Below are positions 25,363 to 33,706 of a DNA stretch of 48,683 bases, piece by piece. The notes under the pieces are model-generated. The model was not told the origin of the DNA, made no database searches, and saw nothing but the letters and a program-made list of their open reading frames with translations. Both the position numbers and the translations under genes were made by a program. The stretch is from Avimonoglobus sp965151315 (GTDB lineage Bacteria; Bacillota; Clostridia; UBA1381). Each line of letters starts with the position of its first letter. Position 1 is the stretch's first letter. The DNA is taken from NCBI GenBank assembly GCA_965151315.1, contig CBCTZG010000010.1, forward strand, positions 1-48,683. The letters run 5' to 3'.

Positions 25363-28300
25363 TTATTGATCCTGCGGGTATGTCAATACCCCGGCCTTTA
25401 GATTATTGATAAAGTCAAATCCATCATAGCCATGCTCGTGACTGCGGGTATCCCGCCGGAAAGTCTCTCCCGGCATCGGGTCCCAATGCTCCCGGGGACG
25501 CCGCGGCTGTGACCGTTCGCCTTCACACGCACCGTTAAATGCCGCCACCTGGTATACATCCTTGCCGCTACCCGTCACAGTAACCATTGTTTCAATACCC
25601 CGGTAAATAGCTTCTCCGTTTTGATAAAGCACATATCCCGCCGCGCCCTGGACGCTGCCCCAGGATACGGCATACTTGCCATCCTGCCGGCAGACCGCAA
25701 GCCCCTTGGGAGTTCCCGGCCGTTCCCGCCGGCAGGCTATCTGCACCGGCGACCAGTTTCCCGGGAAATCCCCATTGACGCCGCGGACCTTAAAATATAC
25801 GGTATCTTCCGCAGGCCGGAGCAGAAGCTGGCTTGTGTTCGCCACAAGCCTGTCCCAGGCTCCCACGGCTGGCCCGGCCATAATCTCATAATATTCTGCG
25901 TTGGCTGCCGGCGTCCAGGAAACCGCGATCTCCGACGCGCTCTCACAAATCCGGATATGTTTGCAGTCCCCCGGCTTGGGGCCGCCGGCAGAAATCTGCA
26001 GGGGATGGTATCCCTTCTCCAACGGCTGACCGGTATAGATTTTCCCATCCACGTAAACATTCCCCGCTTCCGCTGAAACAGCCAGCCCGCCGGGCTTGTC
26101 CGCATAAACCATACCCTGGGCCTGTCCGTCTGCCACTGTCAGGGATACGCTGATCCCCGGCTCTGTCCGGATTTCTATTCCGCCATAGCACAATACTTCG
26201 CCACGGATCAATGCCAGAACAGCTTCTTCAGCTCCCTGCCGGACAAACCCTATATACCCGGAAAACACGGCCCCTTCCGTATGCCGGATATGGCTGCTGT
26301 CATAAAAAATATAGTCTGTCCCCTTCTCGCTCTGTACCCGGGCACCGTAATCTGTTTTCTCCGCCGAAAGTGTTTTATGGCTGACCACGGTCAAAAAATC
26401 ACCAAATCCATCGTAATAAATTCCCTTTGAATCCAAATCCGGGCTGGCCAGCTTTCCGCAGGTTTCAATATCTGTATTCTTTGCCGGCAGCAACGCCTTT
26501 TCCTGCGGCGCCGCCCCGGGCTTTAACTGATAAATATTGGGGAACTGGCCGTTGATATTGGTAAACCAGGCCAGCCGGCCTTTTGTCCGCATACCGCCGA
26601 CTTCCTCGTATAACACAATATAGTCGTTATCCACCATCAAAACGCCTTTCGACCGGTAATCCGGCTGGATTTTGGGGTTAGCGGTAAACTTTGTCCACTG
26701 CACCGTTCCCAGGTCCACCAATGGATTGGTCAGATCGCCCCGGCCGATGCTGTGGAATTCCTTATTCTTCATAACGCCGAAATTTGTGCAGTTATCTACG
26801 TCGCCCAGCATATAATCCCCGGCGTCCTCCGGCCGGTTATAGCTGTACTGCCGGCCGGCAGCGTAATAATACACTACGCCGCAGCCTCCGTCGCCGGCCA
26901 GGCCCATCCGGTAATTGGGGCCGTCGTCGATCTGGCCGATATGCACGGACATCTCCCCAGGCGTATTCACCGCCGCCCGCAGTATACATCCATAGCCCGT
27001 GTACTTCTTTGAGGCAAGTGTTGGCGGAACGCCCTGTTTGTTTCCCTGCTCCCGCCAGGAAAGCATTTTGTGCCAAACCTCGTAAACGCCGTCTGGATGA
27101 TGCCACTCCGGCGCGTCCGCCGGGCACACGGCAAACAGCTGCTGGGCTACCGCCGGGGCGTAATCCTCTAAAATATACGCCAGCATCCGGATGTGGTAAA
27201 TAGGATAAAATGGGTTTTTTAAATGCCCGCCGGCGTGAGCCCCCTGGGGGGGATAGCTCCGCCGGCCGTTCACCGGTGCGGACAAGGCGCCCAAAAGCCA
27301 TTTTGCGTACCGTACCGTATCCGGGGTCAGCACCAAATCATCTCCGATAATCGCCGCGCCTTTGATCAGCGGCGAAAGCATCGCAAAGGTATAGCAGCCC
27401 AGATTTTCTGTCCATCGGCCGCCCTGGGCGTCCCAGGCCGGCACATCCGGCCTGGTATGGTATTTAAAATTCAGCGCCACTGCCCGCCGGGTATGCTCTA
27501 TAAATTCCCCCGCCATCGGATGCTCCGGAAAATAAGCGCCGAACATCCCTACAGGGATTTTTGCATCCATCAGGAAATTGGGGTGCCCCGCCAGCATATT
27601 TTCAATGGGCATAAAGTTTTCATCCTTGGCAGAATACGCTAAAAAGGCGAGATAACGTCTGCACTGGCCAAATTCCGCCGGCTCCATTTCCGCCGCCAGT
27701 GCGTCAAACGCCGGCAATATCGTGAACATTTCCCGGTTGCATACCGGATCAAAATATGCCGGCTCCCGCAGATTGCGGAAATTTTCCAGCAGCTGGAAAA
27801 AGGCGTCTTCCGCGGCAAATTCTTTTTCCACAATATTCCCCTGGAAATCAGCTTTGGTAAAATGCACCGGGAACCGGCCCTGGTCTGCCGTCCAGTCCAA
27901 AACCCAGTCCTTAACCTTATCCAGATCATAAAAGCAATACCAGGTATACAGATCCTCTATATACTCTACAGGGGATGCAAATATTGCCAGCGCCGAATAC
28001 CGGGTAGACCGCACCGCCGGGAACACGGCCTCTATCTCCTGCGGTCTGTGCCAAAACCGGATAGCATAGGCGTCATCCGAACTCCACAAGGCGTACTGAT
28101 AATCCTGCCAGAGCCTGCCGTCCCGGATGAATATCCCGGCGGAAAGGCCGCCCTCCGTCCTGCCGAACGCAGCACATTTGGTCTGATACCAGCCTACCGG
28201 CGCCTCATAGGGAAGGATCATAAACGGGATCTCACCCCCCGCCTGCAAATACCGGTCAATTTTTTCCCGGCCCCTGTCCGGGGTGAACCGGATATCCTGC

Positions 28301-28875
28301 CCAGGGATTTCAATCGCCATCTGCAGTGCCGCGGCGCTGTTTTTTTCATATTCCTCATAAAAGTCTACAAACTGGCTGTTTTCATGCATCCGAAAAATGT
28401 ACCGGCAGTTGACGGATCCTTCTAAAACCAGGCATACCTGGATTTCGGCAAACACGCCGCCCTGTTCCAAAACCATAACCGCCCGTTCCTGTTCTCCCGC
28501 GACCCGGCCGGTCAGCCGGACGTCTTCCCGGCACAGCGTGAATAATACCGGCCCGGTAAAATAGATCGTAAGACGCAGATTTTCATTTTCCATTTGCCAG
28601 GAATCCCCCTGCCGCAGGAGGGTCAGGCCGCTTTTTACGGTCTCAGGAGAAAATGTAAATCTCTTTTCCGCCCCTGCCGCCAGATCAGCCGCCAGGCAAA
28701 GCCGTCCCTGCCGATCCCGCTGCACCGGATAGCGCCTGCCATACTGATCCGCCGCCGACCGGAATCCCGCCTGCCCAGCCCACGGCAGACGCAGAAGTGT
28801 TTTAGGCCAATGGTACCGCGGATGATTCAGCTCCTCCCGCAGCAGCGCCTGCTTTTCTCCAACCTGCTTGAACAT
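25363..28875 (-). CDS. Large polysaccharide-lyase-like protein (heparinase II/III type fold suspected), no signal peptide
   Basis: 1170 residues starting MFKQVGEKQALLREELNHP without signal peptide or lipobox. The first 290 residues are beta-rich, residues 300-640 look like an alpha/alpha toroid (helical repeats around HPNFLMDAKIPVGMFGAYF, FKYHTRPDVPAW and GGRWTENLGCYTFAML), and 650-950 form a beta-sandwich. This order, toroid then sandwich, is that of heparinase II/III-like and related lyases, and GGRWTENLGCY resembles a conserved stretch of that group. Two fibronectin-III-like domains end the protein (about 970-1130). I cannot name the family with certainty or fix catalytic residues; a glycoside hydrolase is the alternative. 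It follows the transporter genes directly (gap 7 bp), so it probably acts on imported oligosaccharide. Confidence 0.6.
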   Translation of the reverse strand: MFKQVGEKQALLREELNHPRYHWPKTLLRLPWAGQAGFRSAADQYGRRYPVQRDRQGRLCLAADLAAGAEKRFTFSPETVKSGLTLLRQGDSWQMENENLRLTIYFTGPVLFTLCREDVRLTGRVAGEQERAVMVLEQGGVFAEIQVCLVLEGSVNCRYIFRMHENSQFVDFYEEYEKNSAAALQMAIEIPGQDIRFTPDRGREKIDRYLQAGGEIPFMILPYEAPVGWYQTKCAAFGRTEGGLSAGIFIRDGRLWQDYQYALWSSDDAYAIRFWHRPQEIEAVFPAVRSTRYSALAIFASPVEYIEDLYTWYCFYDLDKVKDWVLDWTADQGRFPVHFTKADFQGNIVEKEFAAEDAFFQLLENFRNLREPAYFDPVCNREMFTILPAFDALAAEMEPAEFGQCRRYLAFLAYSAKDENFMPIENMLAGHPNFLMDAKIPVGMFGAYFPEHPMAGEFIEHTRRAVALNFKYHTRPDVPAWDAQGGRWTENLGCYTFAMLSPLIKGAAIIGDDLVLTPDTVRYAKWLLGALSAPVNGRRSYPPQGAHAGGHLKNPFYPIYHIRMLAYILEDYAPAVAQQLFAVCPADAPEWHHPDGVYEVWHKMLSWREQGNKQGVPPTLASKKYTGYGCILRAAVNTPGEMSVHIGQIDDGPNYRMGLAGDGGCGVVYYYAAGRQYSYNRPEDAGDYMLGDVDNCTNFGVMKNKEFHSIGRGDLTNPLVDLGTVQWTKFTANPKIQPDYRSKGVLMVDNDYIVLYEEVGGMRTKGRLAWFTNINGQFPNIYQLKPGAAPQEKALLPAKNTDIETCGKLASPDLDSKGIYYDGFGDFLTVVSHKTLSAEKTDYGARVQSEKGTDYIFYDSSHIRHTEGAVFSGYIGFVRQGAEEAVLALIRGEVLCYGGIEIRTEPGISVSLTVADGQAQGMVYADKPGGLAVSAEAGNVYVDGKIYTGQPLEKGYHPLQISAGGPKPGDCKHIRICESASEIAVSWTPAANAEYYEIMAGPAVGAWDRLVANTSQLLLRPAEDTVYFKVRGVNGDFPGNWSPVQIACRRERPGTPKGLAVCRQDGKYAVSWGSVQGAAGYVLYQNGEAIYRGIETMVTVTGSGKDVYQVAAFNGACEGERSQPRRPREHWDPMPGETFRRDTRSHEHGYDGFDFINNLKAGVLTYPQDQ

Positions 28876-28882
28876 ATTCCCA

Positions 28883-30418
28883 TCAATCCTTTAAAAATTC
28901 CTCTACTTGTGCCAAAAGCTCTGTCTTCACCTCTTCCAGCCCGGCCAAAGCCAGCTTATTCTGGAATTCGTTGAAATAGGCCTCCCAGTCATTCCCTTTC
29001 ACGCCATACATTAACGCTTCATTATATTCCGTTGTAATCGACGCCAACTGACTGATCTGGGTTTCAATTTTGCTGGTATCTGTGTGGAATCCGATCAGGT
29101 CAGACTTAATCGTGTCACTGCTTTCGTTCAGCGCCAGGGTAATCTCATTTTCCCCATCCACGCAGCCTTGATTCAGATAGGCATTAAAGGTATTTCCAAT
29201 GATCCACTTAATTCCCGCATAGGAGGTGCTTCCGCCGCCCTGGGAGGAATCGTATTCCAAGGTTTTGATATGGGTATCGTCAATTTTTTCGTAGTGCTTG
29301 CCCTCGATCCCGTATACGATCAGGTTATAGATCTCTTTCCCTTCTTCTGTATTTAAGAGCTCAATAAACCGCATTGCCTCTTCCGGATGCTTGCAGCTCG
29401 CAGATACGCCGTTTCCGCCGGCGCCCCATTTATTCTGGATATAATATGTATCTTTAACCGGGGTTGCCACGGTTTCAAATCCAAACACATCTGTATACTG
29501 CCTGGATACCAGCTCAGCGTCGCCAATAGCGTTCACAAAGGTAAAGATGTGGGAAACCGGGTTTTCCATATTGGCATTTTCAAAATTGGCATAAAAATCT
29601 ACAGTAAGAATATCCGGATGGATATATCCCTTAGTAAACCAGTCCGCCGTAACAGCATAGGCTTCCTTCGCTTTTTCGGTCAGGTATACATGCTCCAGGG
29701 TGTGGCTGTCGTGGAAATACCGGATATCCTGCACAACGTCGTCCCCAAAATCCTTAAAGCCTTCCGTATTGGTAAAGGGCTTCGCAAAGGGCGTCAGGTA
29801 TTTCTGTTCATTGGGGAACGCCTGCCGCACCGCTAACAGATATTGCTCAAAAATATCCGCCAAATCCTGCACAGAGCTCTTCGGATCCCCCACCAAGGCT
29901 TTTAGCTTATCAAAATCAGCAAAGGCGTCCGCATATTTTTTCGGGGTTGTCAGGTACACTTGGCTTGCGGCCCGCTGATAGTTTGGCACCATATATACCT
30001 GATCCTCGAAAGAGGCAATGTCCCATAGCCAGTCCGGCAATTCATCCTTCAATACAGGCATTTGGTCTAAATACTTGTCAATGGGGATCAGCGCGCCGTC
30101 CCGGCACAGGTCTGAAAAATCCAGACCTACGGTATTGATAATGTCCATCTGCTTGCCCGCCGTCATGGCCAAGGTCACAGCTGTGGAATAATCCGCCGCC
30201 GCATAGCAGTTCATATGTACTTCTACATTCTCCATGCCGGGATACTGGGAAAGCTTTTCGTTCAAGGTATCCTGTACCAGCTGGGTATCCGGCTGTATAC
30301 CGTTGCCCCGGTACCACCATTCCAAAACAACCTTGTCATTTTTCTTCTGGCATCCGGCCAGGGTGACCGCCATAGCGGCCGCCAGCAGCCCGCAGCCGAT
30401 CCGTTTGATCATTTTCAT
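28883..30418 (-). CDS. ABC transporter extracellular solute-binding lipoprotein (oligosaccharide, LplA/YtcQ type)
   Basis: About 511 residues with a lipoprotein signal: MKMIKRIGCGLLAAAMAVTL followed by LAGC, the lipid-carrying cysteine being residue 23. The mature protein is a family-1 solute-binding protein (VLEWWYRGNGIQPDT; DIINTVGLDFSDLCRDGALIPI; HPEEAMRFIELLNTEEG). The C-terminal domain resembles DUF3502, found in LplA/YtcQ-like proteins. ATG 30418 is chosen because AAAGGAG lies eight bases upstream. It stands directly after the two permease genes; no ATPase gene is present, as usual for this class, which shares an MsmX-type ATPase encoded elsewhere. Relatives carry rhamnogalacturonan or other complex plant oligosaccharides. 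Confidence 0.92.
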   Translation of the reverse strand: MKMIKRIGCGLLAAAMAVTLAGCQKKNDKVVLEWWYRGNGIQPDTQLVQDTLNEKLSQYPGMENVEVHMNCYAAADYSTAVTLAMTAGKQMDIINTVGLDFSDLCRDGALIPIDKYLDQMPVLKDELPDWLWDIASFEDQVYMVPNYQRAASQVYLTTPKKYADAFADFDKLKALVGDPKSSVQDLADIFEQYLLAVRQAFPNEQKYLTPFAKPFTNTEGFKDFGDDVVQDIRYFHDSHTLEHVYLTEKAKEAYAVTADWFTKGYIHPDILTVDFYANFENANMENPVSHIFTFVNAIGDAELVSRQYTDVFGFETVATPVKDTYYIQNKWGAGGNGVSASCKHPEEAMRFIELLNTEEGKEIYNLIVYGIEGKHYEKIDDTHIKTLEYDSSQGGGSTSYAGIKWIIGNTFNAYLNQGCVDGENEITLALNESSDTIKSDLIGFHTDTSKIETQISQLASITTEYNEALMYGVKGNDWEAYFNEFQNKLALAGLEEVKTELLAQVEEFLKD

Positions 30419-30436
30419 ACAAAACACTCCTTTTGA

Positions 30437-31318
30437 TTATCCTTTTACACCGCCAAGGGTGATCCCCCTGACAAAATATTTCTGAAAGAACGGGAAAGCA
30501 ATCAGCATCGGCCCGGCAACCACCAGCGCCACCGCATATTTAAAGCTTTCCGACGGGATTTGGGAAATATCTACCTGTTCCATACCAGACAGCGCCATCT
30601 GCTTTAGGAATTCTGCCTCCCGCAGGATCCGCTGAAGCATATACTGGAGCGAATACAGCCGTGTGTCCTGGATATACAGCAGAGACATGTACCAGTCGTT
30701 CCATTTGGGAACCAGGAATAAAAAGGCTACCGCCGCCAGGGTCGGCAGGCTCAGGGGCATGACAATCCGAAAACAGATGTAGATCTCCGATGCGCCGTCA
30801 AGCTTGGCAGCCTCAATCAGAGAAAACGGGACTCCCACAAATGCCGTCCGGATTACAATCAGGTTCCAGGCCGATACCACCCCAGGCAAAATGTATACCC
30901 ACAGGGTATTGTCGATATGCAGGTATTTTGTAATCAGTATGTAATTCGGTACCATGCCGGCGTTAAACAGCATGGTAATCAGTACATATACGGTCATAAA
31001 CTTCCTGTATTTATAATTGCTCCTGGACATGGGGTACGCCAGCATAGACATCACCAGCATGGCAAAGACAGTCGATACGACTGAATACAGGGCCGTAACC
31101 TTATAGGACTGAATAATCTGGGTCGGGTTTTTAAAGATTAGCTTGTATGCCTCCAGGGAGAACTTGTGGGGGATCAGCGAGTATCCTTCCACGATCAGCG
31201 ACTGTTCATCTGAAAAGGAAATCGATATGGCGTATAGGAATGGAACCACAAAGGCCAATGAAAGCAGGATGAACACCAGATGCAGAACAAGCTGTCCAAT
31301 TTTTGTTTTCTTTTTCAT
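30437..31318 (-). CDS. ABC transporter permease, CUT1/YtcP-LplC type
   Basis: 293 residues with six membrane helices, of the carbohydrate-uptake permease family. The cytoplasmic EAA loop that contacts the ATPase is seen as EAAKLDGASEIYICFRIVMP. The C-terminus FPFFQKYFVRGITLGGVKG is typical for LplC/YtcP proteins. The ATG at 31318 has a perfect AGGAGG six bases upstream; extra in-frame codons to 31372 are not needed and lie in the preceding gene. It forms a heterodimer with the permease at 31329 and works with the lipoprotein at 28883. Confidence 0.94.
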   Translation of the reverse strand: MKKKTKIGQLVLHLVFILLSLAFVVPFLYAISISFSDEQSLIVEGYSLIPHKFSLEAYKLIFKNPTQIIQSYKVTALYSVVSTVFAMLVMSMLAYPMSRSNYKYRKFMTVYVLITMLFNAGMVPNYILITKYLHIDNTLWVYILPGVVSAWNLIVIRTAFVGVPFSLIEAAKLDGASEIYICFRIVMPLSLPTLAAVAFLFLVPKWNDWYMSLLYIQDTRLYSLQYMLQRILREAEFLKQMALSGMEQVDISQIPSESFKYAVALVVAGPMLIAFPFFQKYFVRGITLGGVKG

Positions 31319-31328
31319 AAGGCGCCTC

Positions 31329-32273
31329 CTAAAATAAGCTGTCTTCCGGGCTGATTTTCCGAACAACCCCATTTGTCACCAGCACCATAATCAGCCCGGC
31401 GACAGACTGGAACAGCCCTACCGCTGTGGACTTTGCCATGGAACCTTCCTGCAGAGCCCGGAAAGTATAAGTGCTGATTACGTCTGTGGTGGGATATAAG
31501 AGCCCTGTGTCCAGCGGCACCTGATAGAACAGTCCAAAATCCCCGTTGAAAATGCTGCCCAAGGCCAGGATGGTCGTGATCACCATAATCGGCTTTAAAA
31601 ACGGGATAATAATATGAAAAATCTGCTTCCACAGTGACGCGCCGTCAATGGCGCTGGCTTCCAACAGGGATTCATCCATACCCATCAGGGAAGCATAGTA
31701 GATAATGCTGTTCATTCCCACCGTCATCCAGATCTGCGTAAGCGTCAGGATCACAGGCCAGTAGGCCGGCTCCGAATACCAGGAAACCGCCTCCCCGCCA
31801 AACACTGCGATCACCTTGTTGGCGATCCCGTTAGAGGGGTTTAAGATGATCTGCACAATAAACGCTACCAGGACTACAGACATAAACTTGGGCAGGATCA
31901 CAATAGCGTTATAAATTTTATGCATCACCTTTGACCGGAGATAGTAAAACATCAAAGCCAGGATGACTGCCGTGATCAGGTTCAATACAATAAACGTCAG
32001 ACTGTAGCCCAAAGTATTGCGAATGGTCCTGAACGCGTCTTGAGAGGTAAAGAAAAATTCAAAATTATCAAACCCTACCCATTTGCTGCCAAAGATCCCA
32101 AGCATGGGCTTAAAGTCCTTAAACGCGATGATAATCCCCACCATAGGAAGGTAATTAAAGACAAACAGCAGCAAAAAGCCTGGCAGCGCCAGTACATTAA
32201 ACTCAATGTTGTCCCGCCTGTACCGCCTGGGGCCGCTTTTTTGGACTGCCGCCCTGTTTTTTTTCACTTCCAA
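31329..32273 (-). CDS. ABC transporter permease, CUT1/YteP-LplB type (first gene of the operon, TTG start)
   Basis: 314 residues from a TTG at 32273, with AAGGAAGGA five bases upstream. An in-frame ATG at 32318 is rejected because it overlaps the -10 box of the operon promoter and would lie outside the transcript. The protein has an N-terminal basic tail, six membrane helices (first LPGFLLLFVFNYLPMVGIII) and the EAA loop EASAIDGASLWKQIFHIIIP. LplB/YteP-like permeases end in RKISPEDSLF, as here. It is the partner of the permease at 30437 in an importer of oligosaccharides and, as promoter-proximal gene, links transport tightly with all downstream enzymes. Confidence 0.92.
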   Translation of the reverse strand: MEVKKNRAAVQKSGPRRYRRDNIEFNVLALPGFLLLFVFNYLPMVGIIIAFKDFKPMLGIFGSKWVGFDNFEFFFTSQDAFRTIRNTLGYSLTFIVLNLITAVILALMFYYLRSKVMHKIYNAIVILPKFMSVVLVAFIVQIILNPSNGIANKVIAVFGGEAVSWYSEPAYWPVILTLTQIWMTVGMNSIIYYASLMGMDESLLEASAIDGASLWKQIFHIIIPFLKPIMVITTILALGSIFNGDFGLFYQVPLDTGLLYPTTDVISTYTFRALQEGSMAKSTAVGLFQSVAGLIMVLVTNGVVRKISPEDSLF

Positions 32274-32316
32274 AAAAATCCTTCCTTTCCACCATACTGT
32301 CTTAAACTGTATCTTC

Positions 32317-32345
32317 ACTATACCACGCGCCCGGTTTCTTTACAA
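32317..32345 (-). promoter_or_regulatory. Promoter of the ten-gene glycan operon
   Basis: TTGTAA (32340-32345), 17 bp, TATAGT (32317-32322) on the minus strand, with TGG before the -10 giving an extended -10. The start point near 32310 leaves a leader of about 37 bases to the TTG start at 32273. A-rich, T-rich sequence upstream (32346-32420) offers room for an AraC activator. No other good promoter was noted in the gaps of the operon. Confidence 0.65.
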
Positions 32346-32424
32346 TACAATTCTTGCACGACTTCAAAAAAATATCAACATTTTTTGCATTTTTTTTAAT
32401 CTTTTTTTCCAAATAATGCTAGAA

Positions 32425-32458
32425 AGCGGTTGTCAATCAACATTTATTGACAACCGCT
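32425..32458. promoter_or_regulatory. 13-bp inverted repeat over the AraC promoter (candidate operator)
   Basis: AGCGGTTGTCAAT (32425-32437) and ATTGACAACCGCT (32446-32458) are perfect inverted arms around CAACATTT. The right arm contains the TTGACA -35 box of the regulator gene at 32497. A dimeric protein bound here would block that promoter. AraC proteins more often use direct repeats, so the binder may be the adjacent regulator or another factor. Confidence 0.7.
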
Positions 32459-32475
32459 GGTTTTTATGCTACAAT
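32447..32475 (+). promoter_or_regulatory. Promoter of the AraC regulator gene at 32497
   Basis: Perfect TTGACA (32447-32452), 17 bp, TACAAT (32470-32475), with TGC just before the -10. This is among the best sigma-A promoters in the window; it overlaps the right arm of the inverted repeat, which argues for strong but repressible expression. The start point near 32482 lies ahead of AAAAAAGGAGG. Confidence 0.8.
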
Positions 32476-32496
32476 ATACAAAAAAGGAGGCGGAGC

Positions 32497-33366
32497 ATGG
32501 CACCTCAGCAATACAGCAAAAACCTATTAAAAAATCCGGAAATGTCGTTCGCGATTGAATTGATGGAGCAGCAGCGTTCCTACGACAAACGGGTAGCCCA
32601 CTACCACGATCACTTTGAGATTCTTTACGTTTATAAAGGGGAGCGGCTCCTGATTGCCGACGATCAGGAAGCACGTCTTGACGCCTGTCACGTCGCGCTT
32701 TTGCCGCCGTATTGCTTTCATCAGACCCTCAGTGTCAACGAGTCTTTCCACAAACGGATCCTGGTCAATTTTTCCAACGATTTTATCGCGCAGATTAACC
32801 ACGCCTGCGGTTATCAGCTATTATCCTGCTTTTATCTGCCGGGGCACGTAGCCGAAATTACTCCAAACAGTATTAAACAGATCCAAGCCCTCTTTCAAAA
32901 GCTTCTATACATCAACAGCCAAGGCTCCACGGAATATACCAATACGGAAAACCTATTGAATACGGCGCAGCTGCTGCAGCTTCTTTCCAAGGAAACCAAA
33001 AACGTCCATGAGACGCCAAACCCGTCCATTTATCAAGCTTATTACGGGAAAATCATGAAGATTACAAAATATATTGAACAAAATCACAGCGGGGAAATTT
33101 CTTTAAGCGATGTGGCGGATCTGTTTAAAATCGATAAATTCCAGCTTTCCAGGGCCTTTAAAGAAATTATGGGGATCCCATTTGTGTCATATGTAAATAA
33201 TATCCGGATCAACCGGGCGCAGCGGATGCTCATTGAAACCAACGCCAAGATCACCTTTATCGCGTTTGCCTGCGGCTATGACAGCAGCACCCATTTTGAA
33301 CGCGTTTTTAAGCGGAGCACTGGCATGACGCCTACCCAGTTCCGGAATGAAAATAAAATTGGATAA
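32497..33366 (+). CDS. AraC family regulator, likely controlling the glycan operon
   Basis: 289 residues, start ATG 32497 with AAAGGAGG seven to eight bases upstream. The N-terminal cupin sensor shows HYHDHFEILYVYKGE and LLPPYCFHQT. The C-terminal double helix-turn-helix includes ISLSDVADLFKIDKFQLSRAFK and ITFIAFACGYDSSTHFERVFKR, ending in the signature TGMTPTQFRNE. It is divergent from the ten-gene operon; the two promoters are about 100 bp apart. It most probably binds an oligosaccharide or sugar made by the locus and activates the operon, while the inverted repeat at 32425-32458 may limit its own synthesis. Ligand and sites are unproven. Confidence 0.92.
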   Translation: MAPQQYSKNLLKNPEMSFAIELMEQQRSYDKRVAHYHDHFEILYVYKGERLLIADDQEARLDACHVALLPPYCFHQTLSVNESFHKRILVNFSNDFIAQINHACGYQLLSCFYLPGHVAEITPNSIKQIQALFQKLLYINSQGSTEYTNTENLLNTAQLLQLLSKETKNVHETPNPSIYQAYYGKIMKITKYIEQNHSGEISLSDVADLFKIDKFQLSRAFKEIMGIPFVSYVNNIRINRAQRMLIETNAKITFIAFACGYDSSTHFERVFKRSTGMTPTQFRNENKIG

Positions 33367-33369
33367 ACC

Positions 33370-33453
33370 AAAAAAGCCGCCGCACCCTGGAACTATGGGA
33401 AAATCCAGCATCCGCTTGATTCCCGCCAAAAGCCCATACGCGCGGCGGCCTTT
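33370..33453. terminator. Long structured convergent terminator
   Basis: GCCGCCGC (33376-33383) and GCGGCGGC (33442-33449) pair across a 58-base interior, with an A-tract before and TTT after on the plus strand and six T after on the minus strand. Inside, TATGGG/CCCATA pair on the minus strand, so the interior is itself folded. It lies 3 bp after the AraC gene and also faces the convergent gene at 33707. The interior is longer than in common terminators. Confidence 0.7.
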
Positions 33454-33706
33454 GATTCTTTTCTTTTTTCTCTCCATTCTCCTTAACGGCCTAGGCGCCT
33501 AGCCGGCATTGTTTTGGCTTTTAGGCGCATTCCAATCCCCTTCCATATATGGTGGAATCAGACCGCGTCCGGATTGCGCGCGGTTACAGCCCCATCCAGG
33601 ACTATACGGCCGCTCCGCAGGAACATGCCACTGGCATTGACACCCCGCAGACGGATTGCTGTCTATATTGGCCCCAAGGTACAAAGCCAGCTTCAATCCC
33701 CCGCTT
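33454..33706 (-). other. Gene-free stretch, perhaps a decayed 3' extension of the beta-helix gene
   Basis: No intact gene is seen. On the minus strand, 33662 to 33558 reads VNASGMFLRSGRIVLDGAV near its centre and ends TARNPDAV and a stop; directly after the stop of the gene at 33707 another frame reads SGGLKLALYLGANIDS. Both look protein-like, but joining them to the gene would need two frameshifts. A 12-bp palindrome CTAGGCGCCTAG lies at about 33490-33501. The stretch may simply be spacer. Confidence 0.25.

Noticed and set aside
3064..32480. Cyclic-di-GMP riboswitches near the phosphodiesterase or SLH genes
   Set aside because: The conserved GEMM-type pieces were not found in any leader or gap read by eye; a covariance search would be needed for certainty.
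33187..33477. Small minus-strand frame starting MERKKKRIKGRRAYG behind AAGGAGA
   Set aside because: It runs through the terminator stem and then antisense through the end of the AraC gene; the ribosome site is only two bases from the ATG. A translated leader cannot be excluded but is not supported.
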